This document shows positions 1 to 12,019 of a stretch of 64,000 nucleotides of DNA, piece by piece. The stretch's first letter is position 1, and each line of letters opens with the position of its first letter. This DNA comes from Gerris lacustris (Eukaryota > Arthropoda > Insecta > Hemiptera > Gerridae). The position numbers were made by a program, and so were the translations under genes. The notes under the pieces are model-generated. The model saw nothing but the letters and a program-made list of their open reading frames with translations. It was not told the origin of the DNA and did no database searches. The stretch spans positions 22,007,187 through 22,071,186 of the forward strand of contig OX578284.1 of the NCBI GenBank assembly GCA_951217055.1, in the 5' to 3' direction.

Positions 1-547
1 TTAACTTCAAAACGTATTATTAAAATATATATTCTACATGGACATGGACAACTTTGAGTTTAAACGCCTCCTGCGCGTCCTGTTGAACGTTTGACTGAAG
101 TATATAATAATAACCCATAAAAACAAAGTTTTTATTATAAATCCTTTAATAGTAGCTTATTATATAAATAATATTAATCATCATAATAACCCTAAAATTT
201 GATAGAATGATTTTATATTGGTTCTTCTATCTACCAAGTTTCATCTCTATTGAATGACAAAAAAAAGGTTAATTAGCCCTCGAAAATTTTTTACGACATC
301 CAGTCAAACACTAATAAACTAAATCGAAATTAATAAAAAGGATTTAAAAATAGAATTTGGGTAGTTATTCTGTCCATTTGCGTGCGATAAGTCCGCTGAA
401 AATGTGGTACTTAGGAATATGCCCCTTGAAAAAGTGGAACAGAAGGATATAGTCTTTGATGAAGCGGAATAGAGGTGTCTTGGAAAAGCGGAACTGAGGG
501 ATATATTCTTTGATGAAGCGGAATAGATATGTCTTGAATAATTACCA

Positions 548-872
548 GTTAAAAAGAACTTTTTTTTCTGTCATACATCATAAATTTGAGACCTGTCAAA
601 ATGAAGATCGTAAATATGGGTCATGTCAAAACAAATAAAATAACTTGCGGATTTTTCCGAACTAACTTTCCATACAGCCAAATTTGCTGAAAAGTAATTA
701 AATTCTGCTGAAAGATGGCTAAAAGTATTAAAATAATGCATTGTCATCATGTTCTGAGCTATTCTAAAAGTTTCAAAGGTCTAGCTACTCGGGAAGTTAG
801 TTAAAAATCGATTGCAATATTTGTACTGGTCAAAAAAACAAACAAGAAAGCAAGCTAATAAAAACGTAGTAT
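548..872 (+). mobile_element. Dispersed element tail, copy 1
   Basis: About 320 bp ending GAAAGCAAGCTAATAAAAAC, near-identical to 1206-1530 and clearly related to 21328-21646. Recurring landmarks are GACCTGTCAAAATGAAGATC, AATTCTGCTGAAAGATGGCT and CTCGGGAAGTTAGTT. The 3' end, with AAACAAACAAG then an A-rich terminus, resembles the tails of non-LTR retrotransposons in arthropods. No coding part is visible. Confidence 0.7.
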
Positions 873-1205
873 ATACCGGAAATTAGGGATATAAACTTTG
901 ATGAGGCTGAATAGATATGTCTTGAAAAACCGGATATGAGGGATATAAACTTTGATGAAGCTGAATAGATATATCTTGAAAAAGCGGAACTGAGGGATAT
1001 AAACTTTGATGAAGCTGAATAGATATGTCTTGAAAAAGCGGAACTGAGGGATATAAACTTTGATGAGGCTGAATAGATATGTCTTGAAAAAGCGGATATG
1101 AGGGATATAAACTTTGATGAAGCTGAATAGAGGTGTCTTGGAAAAGCGGAACTGAGGGATATATTCTTTGATGAAGCGGAATAGATATGTCTTGAATAAT
1201 TACCA

Positions 1206-1530
1206 GTTAAAAAGAACTTTTTTTTCTGTCATAAATCATAAATTTGAGACCTGTCAAAATGAAGATCGTAAATATGGGTCATGTCAAAACAAATAAAATA
1301 ACTTGCGGATTTTTTCCGAACTAACTTTCCATACAGCTAAATTTGCTGAAAAGTAATTAAATTCTGCTGAAAGATGGCTAAAAGTATTAAAATAATGCAT
1401 TGTCATCATGTTCTGAGCTATTCTAAAAGTTTCAAAGGTCTAGCTACTCGGGAAGTTAGTTAAAAATCGATTGCAATATTTGTACTGGTCAAAAAAACAA
1501 ACAAGAAAGCAAGCTAATAAAAACGTAGTA
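1206..1530 (+). mobile_element. Dispersed element tail, copy 2
   Basis: Nearly base-for-base copy of 548-872, generated by the 658-bp segmental duplication rather than by a second insertion, since the flanking minisatellite units are duplicated with it. Confidence 0.7.
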
Positions 1531-2084
1531 TATACCGGAAATTAGGGATATAAACTTTGATGAGGCTGAATAGATATGTCTTGAAAAACCGGATATGAGG
1601 GATATAAACTTTGATGAAGCTGAATAGATATGTCTTGAAAAAGCGGAACTGAGGGATATAAACTTTGATGAAGCTGAATAGATATGTCTTGAAAAAGCGG
1701 AACTGAGGGATATAAACTTTGATGAGGCTGAATAGATATGTCTTGAAAAAGCGGATATGAGGGATATAAACTTTGATGAAGCTGAATAGATATGTCTTGA
1801 AAAAGCGGAACTGAGGGATATAAACTTTGATGAAGCTGAATAGATATGTCTTGAAAAAGCGGAATGGAGGAATATTTTCTATAAAAAAAGAAATGATTGC
1901 AAATCCTACTAGAGGAATCAAGATATGAAACGAAAGCTTCTATATATTACATAACCTGTGATTTAAAAGACTCCATACTGTTGCACGTAAATATGTATCC
2001 GTTTTAAAAAATATGAAAAATATGCTGGGAATAATAAATTGATTTAATAATCTTACTTGAAATGCTTGTAATGAATAAAACTAA

Positions 2085-3075
2085 TATAGTATCTAGGAAA
2101 GTGTTTAATACTCTAGTATCTAGGAAAGTATTTAATATCCCTTAAGTAGAAATCTATAGGAAAATCTTTAATACCCTATAGTATCCAGGAAATTGTTAAA
2201 TGTCCTTTAGTATCTAGAAAAGTGTTTAATATCCTAGTATATCTATAGGAAAGTATTTAAAATTCCTTAAGTATCTATAGGAAAATCTTTAATATCCTAT
2301 AGTATCCAGGAAAGTGTTTAATGTCCTCATATCTATAGGAAAATCTTTAATACCCTATAGTATCCAGGAAATTGTTAAATGTCCTTTAGTATCTAGAAAA
2401 GTGTTTAATATCCTAGTATATCTATAGGAAAGTATTTAAAATTCCTTAAGTATCTATAGGAAAATCTTTAATATCCTATAGTATCCAGGAAAGTGTTTAA
2501 TGTCCTCATATCTATAGGAAAATCTTTAATACCCTATAGTATCCAGGAAATTGTTAAATGTCCTTTAGTATCTAGAAAAGTGTTTAATATCCTAGTATAT
2601 CTATAGGAAAGTATTTAAAATTCCTTAAGTATCTATAGGAAAATCTTTAATATCCTATAGTATCCAGGAAAGTGTTTAATGTCCTCATATCTATAGGAAA
2701 ATCTTTAATACCCTATAGTATCCAGGAAATTGTTAAATGTCCTTTAGTATCTAGAAAAGTGTTTAATATCCTAGTATATCTATAGGAAAGTATTTAAAAT
2801 TCCTTAAGTATCTATAGGAAAATCTTTAATATCCTATAGTATCCAGGAAAGTGTTTAATGTCCTCATATCTATAGGAAAATCTTTAATACCCTCCTAGTG
2901 CAACTTAGTATTTAATACTCTAGTACAATTTAGCGTGTTTAATATCCCTTAAGCATTAAGTATCTATAGGAAAATATTTAATATATCCTATTATAGTATC
3001 TAGAAATGTGTTAATAACCTTTGGTATCTAGGAAAGAGTTTAATTTCCCTTAAGTATCTCTAGGAAAGTTTTACG
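2085..3075. repeat. Satellite with 179-bp higher-order period
   Basis: Short diverged units of about 30 bp (core TATCTATAGGAAAATCTTTA, or CCTATAGTATCCAGGAAA) make up a 179-bp higher-order unit repeated about four times between 2150 and 2897. The landmark TGTCCTCATA recurs at 2322, 2501, 2680 and 2859. The edges are degenerate single units. Copies of the 179-bp unit are almost identical while the sub-units differ, so the larger unit was amplified recently. Confidence 0.9.
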
Positions 3076-3319
3076 GACGTTCCAAGTATGATTAACTTAT
3101 TTTCACAACAGTTAACGATCCTCACTAAATCACTATATCAATGTATTGTAGTCAAGATGAGTCAAGTAAATGTTGTAGGTAATTTGTTACGTCGTCCATT
3201 TAACAAAGGACTTATATAAAAATATATATTTTCTATAGGCTTGAAAATGGTTGGTAAAGCCGAAACACGTTGCCACTTAAACGATAATTTTTTTTATTAC
3301 CCTAAAAGGATGCATCTCT

Positions 3320-3445
3320 ACATTTAATCCTAGTATCTATAGGAAAGTTTTTAACATCCTATTCCTATAGTACAACTTAGTGTTTAATATCCTTAAGTAT
3401 TTAGGAAAGTGTATAATATCCTATAGTATTTAAGTGTTTTATCCT
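3320..3445. repeat. Outlying degenerate units of the same satellite
   Basis: Isolated copies of the CTATAGGAAAGT/AATATCC unit reappear after about 250 bp of unrelated sequence, suggesting that the array was once longer or was interrupted. Confidence 0.6.
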
Positions 3446-5160
3446 AGTGTCTATATGAATATTTCTAGTAACTCACTAACTAAATGCATGGCGCAAGGCG
3501 CAACACCCCATAGAGGGCTTAGGCCAAAACTATATAGTTGTACGGCTGAGAAGCTGAGAAAGCGATGCATCAACCCCGTGTCATTCATTACATAATATAA
3601 GTGCATAAATATTGTCTTGGCTTGGAAAATGTTTGTGAATGGAGCTACAAAAATGTTAGTACTAATCTCTTTATAGATTTCCTCGAATCTCTAAATTTAA
3701 TTTCCCGCTTTACTATATAAACGATATTTTTAAGAAATTTCTGACTTATAGTATAGCTTACGGCTTACATTACAGTTATCTTAATTACATTAAACTTATT
3801 AAATTGTCACGTTACATTTTACATTGTCACATTTATTTGTTTAAATTAAAATGTTTATTTTTTAAAAAACAAAACTCATGTTTATTTACAATAACAAAAA
3901 GGAATAAAAATTCATTGTTTTTTTTCCTCCTATCTTTTCTTTTCATCCTCCCTTGACTCGCATCTTTTTAAATATTTAATATTTGAAACCTCTTTTTGCT
4001 TCAAACTTTTTGTTGTTGTGTGCTTGAGTTATGAAAGGTGTAGGAGTGGGAAGCTTCCAAGATACTTTCTATTTTAAAAACATTAAAACCACCCTCTTCG
4101 AAATTTTTTTTCCTCCCCATTTTTAAGCTTTCATTCCACCCTCTTTTGTTTTTTTTTCTCTCTCCTCCCCTTCCAAGTTCTCACTGCAAAATGAATTACA
4201 GTTTTCATTTTTCTTTAACGTCTTGCGTAATAAAAATTTCTTCGCCAATTATAAAACTAATAAAGAAAGTAGGTATTTCCTTTTTTTTTAAGCATTTCTT
4301 TTTTTTATTATATATATATATATATTTTTTTAGCTTCCCATTCAATTTTTTTTGTTTTATTTTCGTTACCAATTTTCATAACCAATCTGTCTGATCGACT
4401 TTTCTTTTTTTTCTCGTTCACATATTTACTCTTTTTTTCTTATTTTACCTTATTTATTATTTTCCTTTCATTAATAATTTTTATTTTTTCAGTTTCAAAC
4501 TTTAACCATTCTCTTGGGAAACTAGTGAATAAATAAGGGATCATGAAATTACAGAATAATCGAACAAATCTAATTAATTTTTCTTTTTTTTATAATTTAC
4601 TTTCTTTTTTCTTTTTTTTTTGAAAAATTAAAGGTATAAATTCATCAATTTTCATGTATTTTTACTTTTCCTTCCCCTTTTAAGGAAAAGTATTGTTTTA
4701 CCTTTTTATATAAGTTGATTGAAAATTAAATCTCTATTGAAATTCTTCAAACTTTAATTGACCTAATTTATTTTTTAGATTAATTATATTATAATAATTA
4801 AATGATTGAAAGTTAAGGGATTTATTATTTTTTATTTCATGTACTGAATTATGTTTTAGCTATTTTGTACAACTAAATTATGAATTATGATTAGAGAGAA
4901 AAAAAAATAAAGATATTCTTTAAAATCTAGTTAATAAATTGAATTTTTAATAGGTTTGTTCCTACTAATCAAATGTCCAAGGGAATGTCACGAGCATGCG
5001 TAATGGATACTAGTCGTTGGATTGCGCATGTCAATGCGATCCCGCGAGAGGTTCCCAGCTTTGTTAGAACAAGCATAATGTAAACAAAATATATCATGAT
5101 GGAAGTACATATATTAGGAATACATTGCCTAAATATTCAAATGATTATACGATTATGAAA
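3446..5160. other. AT-rich stretch, no gene seen
   Basis: Many T runs of 6-10 bases and a short (TA)n near 4310. An open frame at 4146-4394 encodes mostly Phe, Ser and Leu from T-rich DNA and is not credible as a gene. Confidence 0.6.
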
Positions 5161-5208
5161 GAGAAAGTAAAGACTCATGAGGAATATCAGTGGATATTTT
5201 CTTCAATA

Positions 5209-5290
5209 TAGTTCAGTGGGTAGAAAGATGTAAGATGTAGAATAAAATATAAGAATTCTTGGTTCGGGTTCGATTCCCAGCGGTTAAAAC
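5209..5290 (+). mobile_element. tRNA-like SINE remnant
   Basis: An A-box-like TAGTTCAGTGGGTAGA (5209) is followed 59 bases on by a canonical B box GGTTCGATTCC (5268). The spacing is longer than in a working tRNA, and the intervening bases do not form a convincing anticodon arm. The sequence after the B box (CCCAGCGGTTAAAACATTTT) closely resembles the motif repeated in the 100-bp satellite at 22940-24545. Confidence 0.55.
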
Positions 5291-5439
5291 ATTTTTAGTC
5301 TCGTGTCATCGGCCAACATTTTTGCGAACCTTTAAAACTATATACTAATTGTAAGGGAATATCACAAACTGTCTCCCCACGTAAATTAATATAAAAAAAA
5401 TGACTGCTAAAGCAGAATCTAAACCATGCCATCGACATA

Positions 5440-5600
5440 ACCGCCAAATTAGCACAAGACTGAGGGGGGTTGTTAATGTTTTGCTCTTCCTTCCCAGCGC
5501 CATGGGCCATGGCGCTGGAAAGGATGGGCCATTGCATGGAAAGGATGGACCAAAGCATGGGCCATGGCTCTCTGTTCTTGGCTCTATTACATAAAAAACT
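5440..5600. repeat. GC-richer patch with 23-bp palindrome
   Basis: 5495-5517 is a perfect palindrome with a single central base: arm CAGCGCCATGG, G, then its complement. Partial direct repeats of GGAAAGGATGG and CATGGGCCATGG follow. Several overlapping short open frames exist on both strands, none resembling a known protein. Confidence 0.6.
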
Positions 5601-5699
5601 ACTGGGCATTGAAACATGTCCAAACAACCCCTATTCGTCCAATAAGTCACAAGGAAGCTATTATGTGTTACCCTAAATTGGCAGATTATTTTAATTCTT

Positions 5700-7140
5700 T
5701 TACAATTTTAATACCTTATGATAGTTTCTCTGCGCTCCCAATTCTTAAATTCAATATTTTTCTAAATACAATACAGTATGCATATAGTGTCTTTCTGCGC
5801 ACCCTTTAATTTATACGGATTATGATAATTAGTATAATGATAATTTATAGTCCGACTTCCGTGCATTGTGCCTTTATTAGGTATATTTTAAGCATATACA
5901 GTGCTACTTTTATATGTTTATTTACTAATTATATGTAATGACACTATATAAAGAATCATATATCTATTGTCATAAAATTATATTGAGAGCATATAAAACA
6001 GAACCGCCATGTATCGTTTATGCACATTTTATTATGAGCTTAATGAGACCATATATTGCAGTACCTCCATGTAATTATTTATTCACTGCTTATAATGATA
6101 GTATGAGCATATTAAGAATAATTAGCGCATCTAACTAACATCGTGGAAAGCAAAATTTCGTAAAGCCGTATTTCGTAGAGCAGTACCCGCACTAGTGGGG
6201 CCTGTACAATTTTATCATAAACATTACTCGTATTTTACTATTTTTTATTTTTTATATCTAAATCCAAATCAAAATTTATGAGCATTTTTTTTTCGTTTTT
6301 TCCATTTTAAATTATTTTTAAAATAAGGGAGGGGGGGATTAAGTGACATATTTCAGCCTAATATTCAGCAATTCAGCATCTAGTGTGATTTGACGGAAAT
6401 ATTATATCCTATAAAGGTCTTATATAAAATAAGTATACAAAGATATTATTGAAGTCAGACTAAACTCTTAGGTACTGCTATATTTCTTGTTGCAAGGCCA
6501 TTTTGTTTAGTAATATTATTGTATGATTGTTATCATTTGGTCGTAGAATAGAGTTTTCGTGAGGTATTTTGTTCTCCCCTTGTGAAGCTGTGATTGCTCC
6601 ACTAGAAGAGTTATAGTCTCGCGTGCTTCGTTTTATTTTATATCGCATGTTATTTCGATCCCCTCCCTCCTTCTACTCCATGTTGTAATCTCTAAGCTTT
6701 CTTGTACCGATAAAAACAAAAATATAAGCTATTATCATTATCGTTAGAGCTCACGAATTATATAGAGGGTAGTTTGGAATAAAATCTTATTTTATGATTT
6801 CTGTTTTTCTTTTTCTTTTTCTATTCAGAGTTAAAGAAGGTGCGAGTAATATATAAAAAGAATTCTGTGTGATTCAATTCGTGTACAAAAAACTACATGT
6901 GAAATTTATATAGAAAAGTTTTAAAATATTTTTTTTTATTTAGTTTATTGTAGTGATTTGTATACAGCATTAAGAAGCATTATATATATTTATATCATCC
7001 ACGATTTGATTGGTTTTATCCATCTTTCGAAAAATAAATGTGCATAAAAATATCTGATGATATGTTTCATTCAGCAATTTAAATTTTTCAATTACAAATA
7101 ATATTCAAAAGATAGGAGGAAATGTTCTTTAGAAACACTT
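5700..7140. other. No gene seen
   Basis: AT-rich unique-looking sequence with homopolymer runs. Nothing on either strand resembles a known domain. Confidence 0.5.
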
Positions 7141-7142
7141 AC

Positions 7143-7439
7143 CTATACCCCAGTTAAACATTTGCAGGCAATCGCGAGTGGCATTTGTCCGTTCATCCCC
7201 ATAACGCCGAGTGTACGCTTTGTCGATATACGAGTACAATCTTTTGACTCGTCCATAAAAAATTGCTCCATGTCCGAGTGGCAATGCAATTGACGAGGTG
7301 AATGACGAGTGAACCTACTACACACTATATACATATTCACCACGTCGCTCGCCTCGCCATTGTGCAAATTTGTAAGTGCGGCATTAGAAATTTGTGAAAC
7401 CAAATTAAAAAATATGATATACGGATTAAAAAAATCCAC
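7143..7439 (-). other. Possible minus-strand exon or non-coding transcript exon
   Basis: A G+C-richer island in AT-rich flanks. On the minus strand it is open for 98 residues and stops exactly where a near-perfect donor begins (TATAG then GTAAGTGT, with the GT just below 7143). The product matches no family I recognise. The in-frame TAG directly before the donor argues against that frame being spliced onward, so a non-coding exon, a 5' UTR or chance are all possible. Confidence 0.2.
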
Positions 7440-7554
7440 TACTCTTTAAGAATGGTTGAAAATACGTGGGTTAATGACAAATTTTCATACTAAATATGCG
7501 ATTAATTAATCCATTTTCTTGTAGAGGCCATGTTTCGTGGAGAATTAAAAACCA

Positions 7555-7670
7555 CAGAATTGTGTATAAATACAAAGAAACAGTCACTCCACGGAAGATA
7601 ATACTTGTTTATTTATCAAATCAGCTTTCGGCTTTTTTAAAGCCATCTTCAGTGCGCCGATTTTGGTAGA
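7555..7670 (-). mobile_element. Penelope-like element 3' end (probable)
   Basis: On the minus strand the segment reads CACTGAAGATGGCTTTAAAA then AAGCCGAAAGC. This resembles the self-complementary CTGAAGATGGC...GCCGAAA motif common near the 3' ends of Penelope-like elements. No coding sequence is attached. A long A run lies at 7689-7710. Confidence 0.4.
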
Positions 7671-7719
7671 ACTATAGAGTTACATTATAAAAAAAAAAAA
7701 AAAAAAAAAAATGTAGTGG

Positions 7720-8700
7720 GGGAGTCATTCGATGTCGGAGACTGACGTAAGTCTCCTTTGTATTTATTAAGATGGTCTCCATCAACGTTCTTATTTTTTC
7801 TTAACCGTTTTTTGAGTCCAAATTCAATAAACCTCTTTCTAAGATTCCATCGTATTTTTGACAATTTTTATAATTTGGTGCTACTTATTCATTATTCGTC
7901 CTTTTGTGAATGCATATTTCCATGCATGCTCTCTTTGGAGATGGTTCTCAGCTTGGGGTGTTTAGAGTAAGAAGGCCGATGAGTATATAGGGGCATCTAT
8001 ACATTGAGTGGTTAGTTGTAAGAAAACGTTTGGCCTGTGTCCTAGTCCCCTAGTCCCATCGGTACTTGAGGTAAAGCAATCTACTCTTTACCATAGAACC
8101 ATGGGGGTTGGACCGAACCCTCAGCCAAACCTTAAATGGAAAACCTTTAATAATCAATGTGATTTTCCACCCCTTTTCTCCAGCTTTCTTCCAGCTGTGC
8201 AAACCCACCCCTATTTGACTTTCCTTAAACTCTTTGCGGGAAAAAAAGTTCACTCTCGGATAACTTTCAGCCCACTTTCATCCTCCCTTAAGTTTTTTTT
8301 TTCTTTACCCTACTCTTACATAGTCTTTTACACAGGTTTTGGTTTCTCCACTTTAAAGATAAAAACAGTTTGTTTTTTTCTTAGTTAAGATAGAAGGGAG
8401 ACAAAGAAGTTGGTGGTTATAACAGGGAAAAGTTTCAAACCTTTTTCTCCTAATGTTTTATTTATAAACAAGTGTTTCTTTTTTAATTTTTTAAAAAATA
8501 GGTAAAAGGAAGGACAAGGAAGGATAGGACATGGAAGTAAAGTTACATAACAAATTTAATTTGTACAAAAATAGCCAAGTATTAAGAAATTCTCAGAAAG
8601 AAGAACAAAATATTATCAAGCTTCTTAACAATTCTCTTTTAATCCACAACAACCAACACCAACTACAACTAACTAATAAGTTAGATTATTGATTTGTTAA
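7720..8700. other. No gene seen
   Basis: Moderately T-rich. A 126-residue open frame at 8008-8388 has no recognisable domain and overlaps an antisense one. Confidence 0.5.
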
Positions 8701-8724
8701 ATTAATTTGATGTATCTTTGTTTT

Positions 8725-8815
8725 TATTCATATAATACATTTGACTGAAAATGACCTTTAAAGGGTCGAAATGTCTCTATTAATGGAGTTGTAGTTTTCT
8801 TATTATATAGACTCC
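8725..8815 (+). mobile_element. Penelope-like 3' motif (probable)
   Basis: GACTGAAAATGACCTTTAAA followed by GGGTCGAAATGTC has the same layout (CTGAA-ATG, short inverted pair, CGAAA) as the motifs at 7555-7670 and 32990-33075. The identification rests on this motif alone. Confidence 0.35.
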
Positions 8816-8819
8816 TTAT

Positions 8820-11300
8820 CAAGCATCTGACCTCGAATGTATTAAACCATAAGGGTGTATTACAATAACTAATAAATAATTGTTAACTCAAGTATTATAT
8901 AAATTATAACTAATAATAACACAAAGTGTCTCTCCTCGCAAATTGAAATTAGTCAACTTATCAATGAAACCTTATATAGCTTTCATAAGTTCATCACTTC
9001 CGATTGCTGACTGGCCCGCAAATTTACGAATAGGCAGAGTCGACATTTGGACTGGCCACTGGCTTTAGAGGGGCGCCAAACCCTTGTGAAAAGGGATGAA
9101 AGGAAGCAAAAATCGAAATTGTCGACCTTTTTTCTTGCTCATCGACTCATTGGGGCATCGAAAACTACCCCGTTCCCCCTTGGTTGGGCCAAAAATTTAG
9201 GTCACCTATAAGACCTTTGATCAGGGCGCAAGCTATTTCAAATTGGGACCTAATTGTGGATTTTATCGGAGATGTAAGTCTCGTCGTGAGATCGACGTGA
9301 GTTTTACACAAAACTGCTCATAATGTGTAGGACGCAGGAATATAAATAAAATTAAATTCACATATTATCCACCTTAACATTGCCAAGACATAAATGTCCA
9401 TCCACAGAAATGTTGATAGACATTTCTAACCTCTTTCTTTGTCCTCATCATATCTTTACCAATGATGGTTATTTACTCTGATTCAAAATTTGGAACCTAT
9501 CTAAAATTAATAGTGTTATCTTATAAATAATCTTCAATCATGAATTTATTAATAATATAATGTGATTAATAGGTATAGAGGAGGTAACTTCGCCTGTTAT
9601 TCAATGAAAATCGATCAAATTAACCACTATTTTATTAATAACTTCCTCTGATGGCCATTTTAGTCCCTTTAATATTGGATGCACTGATGACTTCATCATA
9701 TCACAAATCAGTTAAACATACATACTTTTATTATCGATTGATTAATAATATAATATCTAAATTGATATTTTTGACTTATAAATAGAGAGGGGTGCAATCT
9801 GGACGGGAACGTGCTAATTGATCACTTATTTTCTTTTTTTTCTAAAAAAAAATAAATTATATATATAGCTTCAAATATAGAAATAATGTACATTTTATCA
9901 ACTTATGGTTTTGATTTATAAAATATCTAAGCATAGAGTAGTGATTCAACATCGGCTTTGATTTACCGAAAATCTAAACATAGAATAGTGATTCTAATTC
10001 TGCTTTGATTTACAGAATATTTTTAGATTTTTTTTTCAGCTATTATTATATATCAGAACTAAAAATCTCAGGCCCGTATATGATAATTTTTTTTCACTTG
10101 TTAAAAAAATAAACCCTCCTGTAATAGAACCCATTCTAGTAGAGGGGGGAATGGAGTTATCTTTAAACCGACCAATGAGAGCTTACTTTACTCCCATTGG
10201 TCCGATTCATTTCCCCTACCCAACCTCCCCCAACCCTCATCCTCTCTCTCCTTTACAAAGTGGCTAATAGTCGTTTCTACTAAATGGTTGTATTATTTTT
10301 TTCTTTTTTTTAAAAAAAAAAACCCTTAATTCTCCTTTCACGAACCCTATGGAGTTAAAAAACCTGACTTTTTTTTAATCTTCCCCCTCCCCTCTTTTAT
10401 ATATTTTTTTTCTTTGGTATGAGTTCAATTAAACCGTTTTGTAGTTATACAGTCACGAATTCTATTACTACAAATTACTTTTTTACTCCCTCCTGTAGCT
10501 TCTCCACCCCCAATTCTAATACCAATTTTCAGATGGTATCAACTCAAATTATAAAAAATTGACTCACCCTTCATTTTTTTGCTTTTTAATTTTCGATATC
10601 TTGTCTCATTTATTTTGATTTTTAATGTAACTTCTACACTTCCCCTGATGCATCATATATAAAAATGTTATTTTGAATACCTACTGGTTTAATAATTTTT
10701 TTTTATTGCCCGTGATCGTCTTTTTTTATGATATTGCGTTCGTAAGAGTTTACGTAATTCAAAAATTAAATACTACTTCGGATTTTTTGTTTTGTTCTTC
10801 CTGTAACTATTATTAGCTTTTGAAATACTATTAAAGTTGTTGGTAGGTAAATGATTAATTCTATTATTTATAATTAGATTGGTACTGTAAGTAACAATCA
10901 TATTTAATAGAATCGAGATTGTTTTTGTATATGAAATACGGTTCAAAGGTTGTTGAAAGTATGATGAAATTTCCATAGATGACACTAATAACCGTCTCCA
11001 TTAAAGAAAATTGAAGTTAATACTCCTGAAAAGTATTATTTTTATCTTGAAATTGCTCATACTAGTGAATATTAATATCTTAGGATTATTTAATCGAAAT
11101 GAGTTATCTTCTCCTTGGAATTAATGTTTTTGAATATAAAGCCTTTACGTCATAATAAGAAATTCACGCCACAACATCAATCTTCGTGTAAAACTCTTAA
11201 AGTGCAAGAAGATACAGTGAACTGATGATGGCCAACTAAAGTGGTCTAGCTAATTAAACATACGCTATTGCGAGGTATAGTGTAGAAAAAAACTGTTTAT
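8820..11300. other. No gene seen; one short tandem repeat
   Basis: AT-rich, with a 47-bp tandem repeat of about 2.3 copies at 9911-10020 (TTGATTTA landmark at 9911, 9958 and 10005). A G+C-richer patch at 9000-9320 lacks any recognisable frame. Confidence 0.5.
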
Positions 11301-11370
11301 TTTAAATTTAGGTGAACTCGGCGAACCATTAGCGCCGGTTAGTTGCAGTCAGGTGGAAAGTGTGAAATAT

Positions 11371-11432
11371 GGCTGGACAGAGCTAACTAGTGACAGTGAG
11401 TCAGTGAGTCGAGTTCACAGCTCTACCCAGCC
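11371..11432. repeat. Hairpin with 14-bp arms
   Basis: GGCTGGACAGAGCT (11371-11384) pairs with AGCTCTACCCAGCC (11419-11432) apart from two mismatches, around a 34-base loop containing GTGAGTCAGTGAGTC. It lies just before the + strand retrotransposon remnant and may belong to it. Confidence 0.5.
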
Positions 11433-11487
11433 TCCTTAGCTAAAAGGAGGTTTAGAGTAAACAGCCACAACGTAGAAACTTTAAAAA

Positions 11488-11770
11488 ATGCGCAATTTGG
11501 GTGATTCGGGCCCCTGGATCAGAATGAGAAAGCCCAAGCAGTTTATGGTAGCAAAACCGACAGAACGAAGGTCCAGAGGAATACCAAGGAAAATGTATGT
11601 GGACTACATAGAGGAGATTGGAAGGAAGAAAGGAAAAACTGTTTCTGACATGAGAACTATAGCACAGGATAGACAAGCCTGAAAGGAGTTTTATGCGAGA
11701 CCCCTGACGCTGAAACTGGCACCATGGGGAAGAAAAAGAAAAATAAGAACTATAACTTAAGAAGAAAATT
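11488..11770 (+). pseudogene. Non-LTR retrotransposon, C-terminal reverse-transcriptase remnant
   Basis: The frame contains PTERRSRGIPRKMYVDYIEE and SDMRTIAQDRQA, the Arg-rich tail typical of endonuclease/reverse-transcriptase polyproteins of non-LTR retrotransposons. Where the opposite copy has Trp (AWKEF) this one has TGA, so the frame is broken at 11680-11682. The nucleotide match to the minus-strand copy continues downstream to about 11800, past CACCATGGGGAAG. The rest of the element is missing. Confidence 0.7.
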
Positions 11771-11883
11771 GATGTCTATTGTCAAAGGAAAAAATGAACA
11801 ACCATAATCTTCAAAATTGAGCAAAGGAGTTATTCTAGATTAAGATAAAGTATATATGGTAAACAAATGTCTTTCCACAATAG

Positions 11884-11935
11884 CTTTATTAAGGCAAAAC
11901 TGGCTTTGAATCGCAAGCGATCATCTTCAGTCCCA
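11884..11935 (-). mobile_element. Penelope-like 3' motif between the two retrotransposon copies
   Basis: The minus strand reads GACTGAAGATGATCGCTTGC then GATTCAAAGCC, with an imperfect inverted pair. It lies in the spacer between the tail-to-tail remnants. Assignment is by motif only. Confidence 0.3.
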
Positions 11936-12019
11936 GAGACATAGAGTCAGGAGAACTCAAAGATTTTGTTTATATTGGTAGAGAAGCTATATAGGTTATA
12001 GAGTAGTACTTTAACAACA

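Larger units (their letters stand above)
415..1880. repeat. 54-bp minisatellite in a 658-bp tandem duplication
   Basis: A 54-bp unit (core GATATAAACTTTGATGAAGC, then a TGTCTTGAAAAAGCGGAACT part) runs as short blocks at about 415-540, 873-1195 and 1531-1880. The blocks flank two near-identical copies of a mobile-element tail. The whole tail-plus-minisatellite block repeats with a 658-bp offset (the ATTACCAGTT landmark is at 541 and 1199). Because 54 is a multiple of three, the minus strand of the last block reads as an 18-residue repeated peptide. That is a by-product of period, not a gene. Confidence 0.9.

Noticed and set aside
1514..1921. 135-residue minus-strand frame with an 18-residue repeated peptide
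   Set aside because: It is the direct translation of a 54-bp minisatellite; the repeat period is a multiple of three, so the frame stays open by arithmetic.
4146..4394. 82-residue Phe-rich frame resembling membrane segments
   Set aside because: Produced by poly-T tracts and a (TA)n run.
8008..8388. 126-residue + strand frame
   Set aside because: No domain, Phe/Ser/Leu-rich toward the end, overlapped by an antisense frame; composition typical of T-rich DNA.
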